Position numbers and translations under genes: made by a program. Below are positions 39,095 to 48,010 of a DNA stretch of 64,000 nt, in pieces. Every line of letters begins with the position of its first letter. Position 1 is the first letter of the stretch. The notes beneath the pieces were generated by a model. The model worked only from the letters and a program-made list of their open reading frames with translations, was not told the origin of the DNA and did no database searches. Source of the stretch: Halorubrum sp. CSM-61 (GTDB taxonomy: Archaea; Halobacteriota; Halobacteria; Halobacteriales; Haloferacaceae); the NCBI RefSeq assembly GCF_003781945.1, contig NZ_RJJW01000002.1, positions 313,476 through 377,475 on the forward strand, given 5' to 3'.

Positions 39095-39392
39095 AGTTCG
39101 GTTAACGCCTTCACACCCCAACCGACCGCAGCCGCTTCGCCGAACCGCACCGCCTCTCGACCGACCGTCGCGCGCCCCTTCGGGCCTCGACGACACGCGA
39201 TTTTTATCGACGACCGCCTCGACGACCGCGGAGCCGCCGGCTCGCCGAGCGATCGCGTTCATCGGTACCGACCCGCATATTCGTCGTCGTCGACACGAGG
39301 GTAACACCCGCGTAACCACCGGACAGCGGTGTCCGCGAGCGGTTAAGTGACTCCCGGCCGTTCGATCCTCCGACGAGGTTTTTACCTTCACA

Positions 39393-40049
39393 ATGCCACA
39401 GCAGAAAGCCGACTACGCAGACGACGCCGAGATCGACGCGGAACTGGACGAACTTCCCGACGACGAGACCGTCGAGGAGACGGTCGCGAACCTCGAGGAG
39501 CGCGGCTTCGACGTGATCGTCGTCGACGACGCCGACGAGGCGCTGGAGGCGGTCCGGTCGCAGATCCCCGCGGGCGTCTCCGTGATGAACGGGCACTCGA
39601 CCACCCTCGAGGAGATCGGCTTCGACGACCTCCTCGGCGAGGGCGACCACGAGTGGGAGAGCCTCCCCGACGAGATCTGGAGCATCGACGACGACGCCGA
39701 ACGACAGACCGCGCGGCGCGAGTCGCAGACGGCCGACTACTTCCTCGGCGGCATCAACGCGGTCGCGCAGACGGGCGAGCTCGTCGCCGCCGACCTCTCC
39801 GGCAGCCGAGTCGGGGCGTACCCGTTCGCCGCCGGCAACGTGGTCATCGTCACGGGCACGAACAAGATCGTTCCGACGCTCGACGACGCGCTCGACCGGC
39901 TGGAGTCGGTCGCGTACCCGCTGGAGAACGAGCGCGCACAGGAGGCGTACGGCGTCGAGTCGGCGATCGCCAAGCAGCTCATCTACCGCCGCGAGACCGA
40001 GGAGGGCCGGACGACGGTCGTCCTCGTGCGCGAGCAGCTCGGGTACTGA
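39393..40049 (+). CDS. LUD domain (LutC/YkgG-like) protein
   Basis: A 218-residue LUD-domain protein. The N-terminal helical part (VEETVANLEERGFDVIVVDD), the SVMNGHSTTLEEIGF segment and the conserved VVIVTGTNKIVPTLDDALDRL match the family containing LutC and related proteins of lactate use. There is no neighbouring LutA/LutB homologue, so a link to lactate oxidation is only by family. A TATA-like ttttta sits about 15-20 bases upstream. Confidence 0.85.
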   Translation: MPQQKADYADDAEIDAELDELPDDETVEETVANLEERGFDVIVVDDADEALEAVRSQIPAGVSVMNGHSTTLEEIGFDDLLGEGDHEWESLPDEIWSIDDDAERQTARRESQTADYFLGGINAVAQTGELVAADLSGSRVGAYPFAAGNVVIVTGTNKIVPTLDDALDRLESVAYPLENERAQEAYGVESAIAKQLIYRRETEEGRTTVVLVREQLGY

Positions 40050-40163
40050 ACCCGGCACGCGCCTCGCCGGTTCGACGGCGACGCGTCACGCGTTCTTCCC
40101 CCGGTTTTCGCGCTCGTGAGCCGCGGCGCCGTCGCTTGTGGTGTTGTTAGCGGGAGTGATGGT

Positions 40164-40250
40164 GGGCCGGGAGGGATTCGAACCACGGTCGCACGATCGC
40201 CTCGCTTCGCTCGGCGCTGCGTGCTCTCTGGTTCGAATCCCTCCTGCCGG
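40164..40250. repeat. Inverted partial copies of a tRNA 3' end
   Basis: Bases 40164-40184 repeat the 3' 21 bases of the tRNA-Lys gene at 40291 in the same orientation, and 40229-40250 carry the reverse complement of nearly the same segment (tggttcgaatccctcc). The spacer between them is not tRNA-like. This is what is left when elements integrate into or leave a tRNA 3' end. Confidence 0.65.
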
Positions 40251-40290
40251 TTCCCTCACCGCCTCGCTGTCGCTCGGCGGTTCAGTGCAC

Positions 40291-40363
40291 GGGCCGGGAG
40301 GGATTCGAACCCCCGACCGTCCGGTTAAAAGCCGGACGCTCTCCCTAACTGAGCTACCGGCCC
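40291..40363 (-). tRNA. tRNA-Lys (anticodon UUU)
   Basis: Read on the minus strand the 73 bases fold as a standard tRNA: acceptor gggccgg/ccggccc, D arm GCTCAGTTAGGGAGAGC, anticodon stem gtccgg/ccggac with loop cttttaa giving anticodon TTT, and T arm with ggttcgaatcc. No intron and no encoded CCA are seen. Confidence 0.95.
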
Positions 40364-40475
40364 AGACACGAATCGGTACGGCGAGACCACGGATAAACGT
40401 TTAGAAACCGCGTGCAGCGAGGGGAGCGCCCGTCGACCCGAAACGGTTTCCCGGAACGCCACCGTCGCCGACCGC

Positions 40476-41843
40476 ATGGACTTCGACATGCGCGCGTTCG
40501 CCGCCGATCTCTGCCGGTTCGCCTCCACGGCCGGCGAGGAGGCGGCCGCCGCCGACTTCGTCGAGGGCGAGCTCGACGCGCTCGGGTTCGAGACGTACGC
40601 GTGGGACGCCGATCCGGACCTGCTCGCCGATCACCCCTCCTTCCCGGACGACCTCGACGAGGCGGACGTGACTGGTCGGCGGAGCGTCGCGGGCGTGCTC
40701 GAACTCGGCGGGGCCGACGAAGGGGAAAGCGACGACGAGGACGCGACCGACAACACTCCCACGGTCGTCTTGAACGGCCACATCGACGTGGTACCGGCCG
40801 AATCTGGGGAGTGGTCGAGCGATCCGTTCGAGCCGGTGTGGGGGGAGAGCGAGGGCGAGGAGGAAGGCGATACCGGCGAGACCCTCACCGCCCGCGGCGC
40901 CGCGGACATGAAGTCGGGGGTCGCGGCGTGCGTCGGCGCGGCCCTCGACGTGCGGGAGGCGGTCGAGACCGGCGCGCTCGATCTCCCGGACGCGGGGGTC
41001 CGGGTCGTCGTCGAGGCGGTCGCCGGCGAGGAGGACGGCGGGTACGGGGCCGCGACCGCGGCGCTCGCGAACCCCTACCCCTTCGAGCGCGACGCCGCGA
41101 TCGTCGCGGAGCCGACGGAGCTGAGCCCCGTGGTCGCCACCGAGGGGTCGCTGATGGCGCGGTTAGAGCTGACCGGGCGGAGCGCTCACGCCGCCACGCG
41201 CTGGCGCGGCGAGGACGTGCTCCCGCGGTTCGAGGCGATCCGAGGTGCGTTCATGGAGCTGGAGACGGAGCGCGCCGAGGCGGTCGAGCACCCCCTGTAC
41301 GGCGAGTTCCCGGTGCCGTGGCCGGTGGTGTGCGGGACGGTCGAGGCCGGGTCGTGGGCGTCGACGGTGCCGGCGACGCTGACCGCCGAGTTCCGGATCG
41401 GCGTCGCGCCCGGCGAGACGGTCGACGAGGTGGAGGCGGCGTTCCGCGCGCGGTTAGCGGAGGTCGTCGCGGACGACCCGTGGCTCCGCGAGCACCCGCC
41501 GACGTTCGAGCGGTTCTCGGTGCAGTTCGAGGCGAGCGAGGTCGCCGTCGACGAGCCGATCGTGGCGGCGGCGCGGGCGGGGCTCGTCGAGGCGGGACTC
41601 CCCGACGCGGAGCCGACGGGCGCGACCTACGGCGCGGACTCCCGGCACTACGTCGCGGCGGGGATCCCGACGGTCCTGCTCGGACCGGGGACCGTCACGG
41701 AGGCGCACTACCCGGACGAGACGATCGCGTGGGAGGAAGTCGAAAGCGGGAGAGAAGCGATCGCGGCCGCGGTCGGTCGGTTCGCGGCGGAGTACGCCGC
41801 GCCCGACTCGGAGGGCTACTCCGGGTCCGACTCGGCGAAGTAG
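40476..41843 (+). CDS. M20 family metallopeptidase / ArgE-DapE-type deacylase
   Basis: A 455-residue zinc peptidase or amidohydrolase. Metal and catalytic residues appear in NGHIDVVPA (His, Asp), RGAADMKSGVAA (bridging Asp), GEEDGGYG (Glu-Glu), EPTELSP, and the last His in EAHYPDE. A dimerisation domain (GSLMARLELTGRSAHAATRW) is inserted as usual. The substrate could be an N-acyl amino acid or peptide; the sequence does not settle it. An acidic insertion (GEEEGDTG) precedes the metal-bridging Asp. Its 3' end overlaps a convergent gene by 28 bases. Confidence 0.88.
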   Translation: MDFDMRAFAADLCRFASTAGEEAAAADFVEGELDALGFETYAWDADPDLLADHPSFPDDLDEADVTGRRSVAGVLELGGADEGESDDEDATDNTPTVVLNGHIDVVPAESGEWSSDPFEPVWGESEGEEEGDTGETLTARGAADMKSGVAACVGAALDVREAVETGALDLPDAGVRVVVEAVAGEEDGGYGAATAALANPYPFERDAAIVAEPTELSPVVATEGSLMARLELTGRSAHAATRWRGEDVLPRFEAIRGAFMELETERAEAVEHPLYGEFPVPWPVVCGTVEAGSWASTVPATLTAEFRIGVAPGETVDEVEAAFRARLAEVVADDPWLREHPPTFERFSVQFEASEVAVDEPIVAAARAGLVEAGLPDAEPTGATYGADSRHYVAAGIPTVLLGPGTVTEAHYPDETIAWEEVESGREAIAAAVGRFAAEYAAPDSEGYSGSDSAK

Positions 41844-42484
41844 TCGTCGAGCGCCTCGGCGACGAGGTCGCCGGGCTCGATGTTCCGGTTCGAGGCGCGT
41901 CGCCTGAGCTCGACGTAGGCGTCGAGCGGGAGGTCGATCTCGACGTGGCCGAGCTCGACGCCCGCCTCGCGGACCGCGGTCTCGACGTCGCTCCCGTCGT
42001 TGACGGCGGAGGCGATGGAGCGCACCTCCCGGACCGTGAGGTCGCCGTCGATGGTCGCCCACGCCAGCAGGTAGCGGTCGGTACCGCCGAGGCGCGCGAC
42101 GTGTTTCGCCGCGCTCGGCGCGATCCGCCCGCTCGCGACCTGCCTGCGGATCGCCTGCGGGAGGTCGTGGACGCGGGCCCACTTGCGGATGAACGCCACC
42201 GACACCTCGTCGCCCGCGCGCTCGGCGGCCGCCTTGTACGAGCCGACGCCGCGGACGAGCGCGGCGCAGGCGGCCGCCCCCCGGAGCATCAGCACGTGGT
42301 CGTCGTCGCCGACGTCGCCGGCCGCGAAGCGGGCGACCGTCTCGGCCGCCTCGGCGACGCTCTCGGGGTCGTCGGGGTCGAACCCCACCGCCTCGGCGGC
42401 GCGCTCGCCCGTGACCTCCGGGTCCGCCCGGACGACGGGCTCGCCGACGGGAGAGCGTCTGTCCGCGGGTGACTCCTCGTTCAT
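41816..42484 (-). CDS. Haloarchaeal protein with ParB/HTH-like centre, function unknown
   Basis: A 222-residue protein. The middle (SVAFIRKWARVHDLPQAIRR, ASGRIAPSAAKHVARLGG) looks like the helix-turn-helix part of ParB/Noc-type proteins, and the C-terminus (LDAYVELRRRASNRNIEPGD) like a ribbon-helix-helix segment. It could therefore bind DNA, but I know no studied member. It overlaps convergently with the M20 gene, so the two transcripts are antisense at their 3' ends. Confidence 0.75.
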   Translation of the reverse strand: MNEESPADRRSPVGEPVVRADPEVTGERAAEAVGFDPDDPESVAEAAETVARFAAGDVGDDDHVLMLRGAAACAALVRGVGSYKAAAERAGDEVSVAFIRKWARVHDLPQAIRRQVASGRIAPSAAKHVARLGGTDRYLLAWATIDGDLTVREVRSIASAVNDGSDVETAVREAGVELGHVEIDLPLDAYVELRRRASNRNIEPGDLVAEALDDYFAESDPE

Positions 42485-42648
42485 GTCCTACCCCTTCGGG
42501 TGCGCGCACATAAGCGGCCGGCACCGGGGCAGGTTTCGCTGACGACGGCGACGGTCGAAACGCCTGGATCGGCGGCGTCGCGAGACGCCGAACCGGCGCG
42601 TGCGGCCGATGAAGCGGGGTTTTTACCGGGCGACCGACACCACACGGC

Positions 42649-43803
42649 ATGGACGAACGCGTACGCGAACACGCGGCGGTGCTCGTCGACTGGAGCGCGC
42701 GGGTCGAGGCCGGCGACGACGTGGTCGTGAGCGTCGCCGAGGACGCCCACGAGCTGGGCGTCGCGGTCGCCGAGGCGCTCGGCGAGCGGGGCGCGAACGT
42801 CACGACGCTGTACGGATCGGACGAGGTCTCGCGGGCGTATCTGAAGGGGAGCGAGGCGGGAGCGGAGGGCGACGACAGCGCCGGCGACGGCGACGCGCCC
42901 GCCTTCGACGACGACCCGGCCGTCGAGCGCGCGCTGTTCGAGGCCGCGGACGCCTACCTCCGGATCGGCGGCGGGCGCAACACCACCGCGACCGCGGACG
43001 TGTCGAGCGAGACGCGGCGGGCGTACGCGAAAGCCCGACGGGACGTGCGCGAGGCGCGGATGGACACCGACTGGGTGTCGACGGTCCACCCGACGCGCTC
43101 GCTCGCCCAGCAGGCCGGGATGGCCTACGAGGAGTACCGGGACTTCGTCTACGACGCCGTGCTCCGCGACTGGGAGGCGCTCGCCGACGAGATGGCGGCG
43201 ATGAAAGAGGCCCTCGACGCCGGCGACGAGGTCCGGATCGTCACCGAGCGCGACGACGCCCCCGACACGGACGTGTCCATGTCGATCGCGGGCCGCACCG
43301 CGGTCAACTCCGCCGCCTCCGTTGCGTACGACTCGCACAACCTCCCCTCCGGCGAGGTGTTCACCGCCCCCTACGACACCGAGGGCGAGGCGTTCTTCGA
43401 CGTGCCGATGACGATCGACGCGACGCGCGTCCGGGACGTGCACCTCGTCTTCGAGGACGGCGAAGTCGTCGACTTCTCCGCGGGCGCCGGCGAGGACGCG
43501 CTCGCGAGCGTGCTCGACACCGACGCGGGCGCCCGGCGGCTCGGCGAGCTCGGCATCGGGATGAACCGCGGCATCGATCGGTTCACCGACTCGATCCTCT
43601 TCGACGAGAAGATGGGCGACACGATTCACCTCGCCGTGGGACGCGCCTACGACGCCTGCCTGCCCGAGGGCGAGTCGGGCAACGACAGCGCGGTCCACGT
43701 CGACATGATCAGCGACGTGAGCGAGAATTCCCGACTGGAGATCGACGGCGAGGTCGTTCAGCGGAACGGCACGTTCCGATGGGAAGACGGGTTCGAGGGC
43801 TGA
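42649..43803 (+). CDS. M29-family aminopeptidase
   Basis: A 384-residue metallo-aminopeptidase of the AmpS/thermophilic M29 type. Recognisable segments include YLRIGGGRNTT, the central MSIAGRTAVNSAAS, NLPSGEVFTAPYDTEGEAFF with a metal Glu, ELGIGMNRGIDRFTDSILFDEKMGDTIHLAVGRAY, and SAVHVDMISDVSEN. It removes N-terminal residues from peptides. The ATG at 42649 is preceded by a TATA-like ttttta about 25 bases upstream, suggesting a leaderless mRNA. Confidence 0.88.
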   Translation: MDERVREHAAVLVDWSARVEAGDDVVVSVAEDAHELGVAVAEALGERGANVTTLYGSDEVSRAYLKGSEAGAEGDDSAGDGDAPAFDDDPAVERALFEAADAYLRIGGGRNTTATADVSSETRRAYAKARRDVREARMDTDWVSTVHPTRSLAQQAGMAYEEYRDFVYDAVLRDWEALADEMAAMKEALDAGDEVRIVTERDDAPDTDVSMSIAGRTAVNSAASVAYDSHNLPSGEVFTAPYDTEGEAFFDVPMTIDATRVRDVHLVFEDGEVVDFSAGAGEDALASVLDTDAGARRLGELGIGMNRGIDRFTDSILFDEKMGDTIHLAVGRAYDACLPEGESGNDSAVHVDMISDVSENSRLEIDGEVVQRNGTFRWEDGFEG

Positions 43804-43830
43804 TCGAGGGGCGGCGTCAGAAACGATACG

Positions 43831-44196
43831 GTATTTAAACAAACACGGCGGTGCGGTGGCGCGCGCCTCCGAGTGGCCGCCATCGGCGGCCGCGAGGAGC
43901 GTCGTGCGAGGGACGCGGTGAGCGCTCGGAGAGCGCGAACCGCGAGGTTGGGGAGGCGTGAGGTGCGGTGCGGTTGCGGTCGGGTGGGACTCAAAGGGGC
44001 AGCCGCGCTCGGCGAACCCCAGCGACGTAAGCACCGCAGCGAGCAACGCGAGCGAGGAGCGCAGCGAGCTGTGGGAGCCGAGCGCGGCTGGGGCTTTGGA
44101 AGTGTTCACCGTCGATCGGCGGTCAACCACTTATAAACGAGCGGTTGGGCCTTTGGAAGTGTTCACCGTCGATCCGGCATTAACTACGGATAAGCG
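43831..44196 (+). repeat. Dispersed hairpin-rich element R4 (compact copy)
   Basis: Occupies the convergent gap between the M29 gene and pheT. A TATA-like tatttaaa (43832-43839) precedes the shared start. A hairpin with loop atc lies at 43875-43891, and a stem with a symmetric GA/GA internal loop at 43915-43943. The conserved gggactcaaaggggc block leads to arms 44000-44013 and 44077-44090, which pair perfectly over 14 bases although their sequence differs from the arms in R2, R3 and R5. Two tandem tail modules end the copy. No gene is visible in this gap of about 420 bases. Confidence 0.86.
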
Positions 44197-44226
44197 CCCG
44201 ACAGTAACGCAAAGACCGACTCCGAA

Positions 44227-45963
44227 TTACCGTAACGCGTCCAGGTGGAACTCGAAGGCGGCGACGGGAACCTCCAGGTCGTGTTCGACGAGGACCGCCG
44301 GGTGGATCTCACCGATCACGCCGACCTCCTCGCCGTCGATCACGACCGCGGCGGTCCGGCCGTCGATGAAGGAGGGATGCTCCGTGCGCGGGGTCTCCAG
44401 GTCCGCGCCGAAGTCGTCGCACACCGCCTTCAGGCGGCCCTTCGCGGCCTCGTAGGAGGCGTCGCGGCGGGCGACCGCGCCGGCGACGTGGCGGCGCTCG
44501 GCGACGTTCGTGTCCTGCGTCTCGTCGCGCCCGGCCGCGAAGCCGACCTCCGCGACGTCTTGCGGGTAGGCGTTGTGGGTGTTCCGCTCCAGCAACATCA
44601 GCAGCGACGGGACCGCCCACGTGCGGAGCTGGGTGTACTCCTCGCTGTACGGCTCCGTGATCTCGACGGCGTCGCCGCCGCCGAAGGCGTCGGTCCCCGC
44701 CTCCAGGTTCATCCGGTCGTAGTTCTCGGTCCCGCTCGTCATGTGGAAGTTGAGCAGGTCCTCGAAGCCGAGCCCGACGAGGCTCGTCCGGACCGCGTCC
44801 TCCAGCCGGGAGCGCTCGTGGCGGCCGCCGACCGTCCCCACGTCGGGGTAGCGCGGCTCCAGGTTGTCGAAGCCGTAGGCCCGTCCCACGTCGTCGACCA
44901 GATCGAGCGGGTGGAGTACGTCGACGCGGTAGGGCGGAATCTCCACTTCGTAGGTCACGTCCTCGTCGAGGGTGTAGGAGGCGTCGAGGCCGGCGCGCTC
45001 GAAGCAGTCGACGACCTCCTCGGGCTCGAAGTCGACGCCGAGGAGGGTCTCGATCCGGTCGTGGCCCACCGCCTTCTCGTCGGTGTCGAAGTTCGGACGG
45101 ACCAGCTCCGCGCCGTACTCGCTCGGGTGGGTCGCGCCGTCGGCGTAGTTCACCTCGACCTCCTCGATCGTCGCGCCGCGGGCGGAGAGGGCGTAACAGA
45201 CGATGTTGCACATCCGGTCGATCGTCCACTGGTCGGTGCCGGTGAGCTCGACGAACAGCTCGCGGGAACCCGTCGTCACCTCGGTGCGCTTCCCGTTGAT
45301 GACGGGCGGGAACGAGAAGAGGCCGAGCTCGTCGTAGATAGCGGGGTATCGGTCGAGATCCGCGACGAGGTCGGCGTACGTCTGCCCGGTGGCGTGTTCG
45401 GCGAGCACCTCGTTGGGCGTCAGCTCGTCGTTCGCGTCCAGCGGGACGAACGTGTCGCCGTCGGGGTCGACGCCGCGGTAGGTGATCGACGGCTCCGCGC
45501 CCTCCTGTAAGGGCGCTCCCTTGACCATCGCGAGGTCGTGGATGCCGATGGCGCCCTTCGCGCGGCCGCGCCCCATCGTCGCGTGGAGCTTCTCCTGCAG
45601 CTGGATCAGCGAGTCGAGCGCGCCCTCGTCGAGGTCGACGCCGCGGACCACGGCGCCGGTGACGTACGGGCGCTCGTCGGGGACCGATTCGTCGACCTCG
45701 ATGGTCCACTCGGGGTCGTTCGTCTCGGGGACGTAGACGCCGCGGTCGTCGCCGTAGTGGTAGCGCAGCGAGCGCGCGACGCCCTCGACCGAGAGCCGGT
45801 CGAGCCGGTCGGGCGCGAACTCGAACTGGAGGAGGCCGTCGTCGGTCTCCCCCTCGAACTCCAGCCCGAGCCCGAACAGGTCCTCCGTGAACTCCTCGTC
45901 GCTCGTGTCGGTGCGACCCGTCAACCCGCGCAGCTCGTCGGTGTCGATGTCGACGACGGGCAT
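44227..45963 (-). CDS. pheT: Phenylalanyl-tRNA synthetase beta subunit
   Basis: A 578-residue archaeal PheT. It starts MPVVDIDTDELRGLTGRT and shows the B3/4 editing domain, the B5 domain and the catalytic-like core that pairs with PheS (AYGFDNLEPRYPDVGTVGG, LRTWAVPSLLMLLERN, EVGFAAGRD). It helps charge tRNA-Phe and edits mischarged Tyr. Its ATG overlaps the pheS stop by one base (TGATG), so the subunits are translationally coupled. Confidence 0.95.
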   Translation of the reverse strand: MPVVDIDTDELRGLTGRTDTSDEEFTEDLFGLGLEFEGETDDGLLQFEFAPDRLDRLSVEGVARSLRYHYGDDRGVYVPETNDPEWTIEVDESVPDERPYVTGAVVRGVDLDEGALDSLIQLQEKLHATMGRGRAKGAIGIHDLAMVKGAPLQEGAEPSITYRGVDPDGDTFVPLDANDELTPNEVLAEHATGQTYADLVADLDRYPAIYDELGLFSFPPVINGKRTEVTTGSRELFVELTGTDQWTIDRMCNIVCYALSARGATIEEVEVNYADGATHPSEYGAELVRPNFDTDEKAVGHDRIETLLGVDFEPEEVVDCFERAGLDASYTLDEDVTYEVEIPPYRVDVLHPLDLVDDVGRAYGFDNLEPRYPDVGTVGGRHERSRLEDAVRTSLVGLGFEDLLNFHMTSGTENYDRMNLEAGTDAFGGGDAVEITEPYSEEYTQLRTWAVPSLLMLLERNTHNAYPQDVAEVGFAAGRDETQDTNVAERRHVAGAVARRDASYEAAKGRLKAVCDDFGADLETPRTEHPSFIDGRTAAVVIDGEEVGVIGEIHPAVLVEHDLEVPVAAFEFHLDALR

Positions 45964-47471
45964 CAGTAGCTCACCTCCGCGTCGCGCAGGAACTCGATGT
46001 CCGCCAAGGTCCCGTGGAGGTCGCGGATGTCCTCCGCGCCCGTCGTCAGCATCGCGAGCCGCTCCAAGGCCAGCCCCCACGCCATCACGTCGCAGTCGAC
46101 GCCGAGCGGGCCGGTGACCTCCTCGCGGAAGACCCCGGAGTTCCCGATCTCGATCTCCTCGCCCGTCTCGGGGTGTTCCCCGAACAGCTCGAAGGACGGC
46201 TCCGTGTACGGGTTGTAGTGGGGCTTGAACCGGATATCCGTAATTCCGAACTGCCGGTAGAACTCCTCGAAGGTGCCCATCAGGTCGCGGACCGAGAGGT
46301 CCTCGGCCATCACCCACCCCTCGATCTGGAAGAACTCCAGCAGGTGGGTCGGGTCGAGCGTGTCGTTGCGGTACACCTTCTCCACGGAGAAGTAGCGCTG
46401 CGGGGGTTCCAGCTCGGCGCCCGCGATCCCCGAGAGGTACCGCATCGAGAGCGAGGTGGTGTGACCGCGGAGGGCGACCTCGCGGGCGAAGTCCTGCGAC
46501 CACGGCGAGTGGTAGCCGTCGCCGTCGAGCCCCCAGCCGTCGCGGTGGGCCGCCTCGACGCGAGCCATTAGCTCGTCCGGGATCCCCTCCATCGGCGGCA
46601 CGTCCAGCGCGAACCGGTCCCAGTGGGTCCGCGCCGGGTGGTCCTGCGGCATGAACAGGCAGTCGTTGATCCAGAAGTCGCTGTCGGCGTGGGGACCCTC
46701 CATCTCCTGAAAGCCCATCCCGACTAACACGTCCTTGACGCGGTCCGCGGTCCGGCGGAGGACGTGTTTCCGGCCGCCCCGCGCCGCGGGCGCGTCGGCC
46801 TCGACGTTGTACTCGGAGAACTCCACGTCGCGCCACTCGCCGCTGGCGAGCAGCTCCGGCGTGACCTGCGCGACCGTCTCGGTCGCCTCGACGCCCATCA
46901 TCAGCGCGTCGACGCCGTCGTCGGTGAGCGTCACCGACCGGGTGACCGACTCGCCGCGGTCGACGAGCCCGCGCGAGTCGAGCTGGTCGAGCACGGCCTC
47001 GTCGACCGCGGGGTCGTCGCCGTCGGCGAGCGCGGCGAGCGCGGCGGCCTCCGGGTCGGCGCCCGGATCGGCGTCCGGATCGGCGGTCAGTTCGCCCGAG
47101 TCGATCGAGCCGAAGCCCTTGCGCGCGAAGTTCGAGAGCGCGATGTCCACCTCGGGACCGTCGAGGTCGGCCTCGCCGATGACTCGCCCCATCGAGACCG
47201 GTGACTCGTCGGCGCCGACCGCGAGCCCGGCCCGGTAGAGCCGCGTCTCGGGGAGCGCGTCGTCGACGTACCGTCGCCCCTCGTCGGTGAGATCGAGGGT
47301 CTCGGCGGCGGTCTCGACGACGGAGAGGAGCCCCTCGTCGCGGAGGTCGAAGGCGGCGCCGGTGACCGTCTCGGGTTTCAGGCCGGTCTCCGCCGCGATC
47401 TCGTCTATCGTCCGTTCGTCGGTCGCGCTCGCGGCCTCGAGGACCGCGAGCTGTCGTTCCGGGAGTCGCAT
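45963..47471 (-). CDS. pheS: Phenylalanyl-tRNA synthetase alpha subunit
   Basis: A 502-residue archaeal PheS. The N-terminus has winged-helix DNA-binding-like repeats (RLPERQLAVLEAASATDER) that contact tRNA. The class II core shows motif 1 (DVLVGMGFQEMEGPH), motif 2 (YFSVEKVYRNDTLDPTHLLEFFQIEGW) and motif 3 (DVMAWGLALERLAML). An acidic, Ala-rich insertion (about residues 132-165) is a halophilic expansion. The start at 47471 is chosen because MRLPERQLAVLEAA matches relatives; 16 further upstream codons are open. Confidence 0.95.
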   Translation of the reverse strand: MRLPERQLAVLEAASATDERTIDEIAAETGLKPETVTGAAFDLRDEGLLSVVETAAETLDLTDEGRRYVDDALPETRLYRAGLAVGADESPVSMGRVIGEADLDGPEVDIALSNFARKGFGSIDSGELTADPDADPGADPEAAALAALADGDDPAVDEAVLDQLDSRGLVDRGESVTRSVTLTDDGVDALMMGVEATETVAQVTPELLASGEWRDVEFSEYNVEADAPAARGGRKHVLRRTADRVKDVLVGMGFQEMEGPHADSDFWINDCLFMPQDHPARTHWDRFALDVPPMEGIPDELMARVEAAHRDGWGLDGDGYHSPWSQDFAREVALRGHTTSLSMRYLSGIAGAELEPPQRYFSVEKVYRNDTLDPTHLLEFFQIEGWVMAEDLSVRDLMGTFEEFYRQFGITDIRFKPHYNPYTEPSFELFGEHPETGEEIEIGNSGVFREEVTGPLGVDCDVMAWGLALERLAMLTTGAEDIRDLHGTLADIEFLRDAEVSY

Positions 47472-47681
47472 TCGAGTTGTCTCTATAGGCGTCTGGCTGG
47501 TTGGTAACGGTTCCGGCACGTCGCCGCCGCCGAGCGCGGTTTCACCGCCCGGCCGCGGGGCGGAATCCGCCGCGCGCGACTCACGCGAGAACGAATCCGA
47601 ACTCGAACGCTCATCCGCAAAATTTCAATAACGATATACGCGGGTGGGGTTTTTATATAGATGTTCGGAGCCAATTCCCGT

Positions 47682-47987
47682 ATGAGCAGCGTAACGTCGA
47701 ATTCCCGGGGCGAGGAGTCGGCCCCGGAGGCGGTTCGCGTCGAACACGGCGACGGCGGACTGTCGCCGAGCCACGCCGTCGTCGAGGCCCTCGCCGGCGT
47801 CGCCGGCGTCGATCCGGTGGACCTCGCCGACGAGGCGGGGATCTTCCTCTACGACCACGTCGACCTCGAGGCGCTGGACGAACTCGTGGCCGGCCAGCGC
47901 GGAGCCGATCTCTTCGTCTCGCTTTCGGTCGACGACTACGAGATCAGCGTCGACGCGACGGCGGTCGTCGCCGAGCACGCGCAATAG
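47682..47987 (+). CDS. HalOD1 output domain protein
   Basis: A 101-residue protein consisting almost only of the haloarchaeal HalOD1 domain (SPSHAVVEALAGVAGVDPVD, DHVDLEALDELVAGQ, VSLSVDDYEISVDA). HalOD1 domains often sit at the ends of haloarchaeal signalling proteins; their role is not established. A TATA-like tttttatata at 47649-47658 is about 25-30 bases before the ATG at 47682, so a leaderless start there is preferred over an ATG at 47661. Confidence 0.82.
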   Translation: MSSVTSNSRGEESAPEAVRVEHGDGGLSPSHAVVEALAGVAGVDPVDLADEAGIFLYDHVDLEALDELVAGQRGADLFVSLSVDDYEISVDATAVVAEHAQ

Positions 47988-48010
47988 CGTTCAAACGCGG
48001 AGGCAACGGC

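Noticed and set aside
40161-40250. A second tRNA gene next to tRNA-Lys
   Set aside because: Only T-arm and 3'-end segments are present in inverted arrangement. No anticodon or D arm can be formed.
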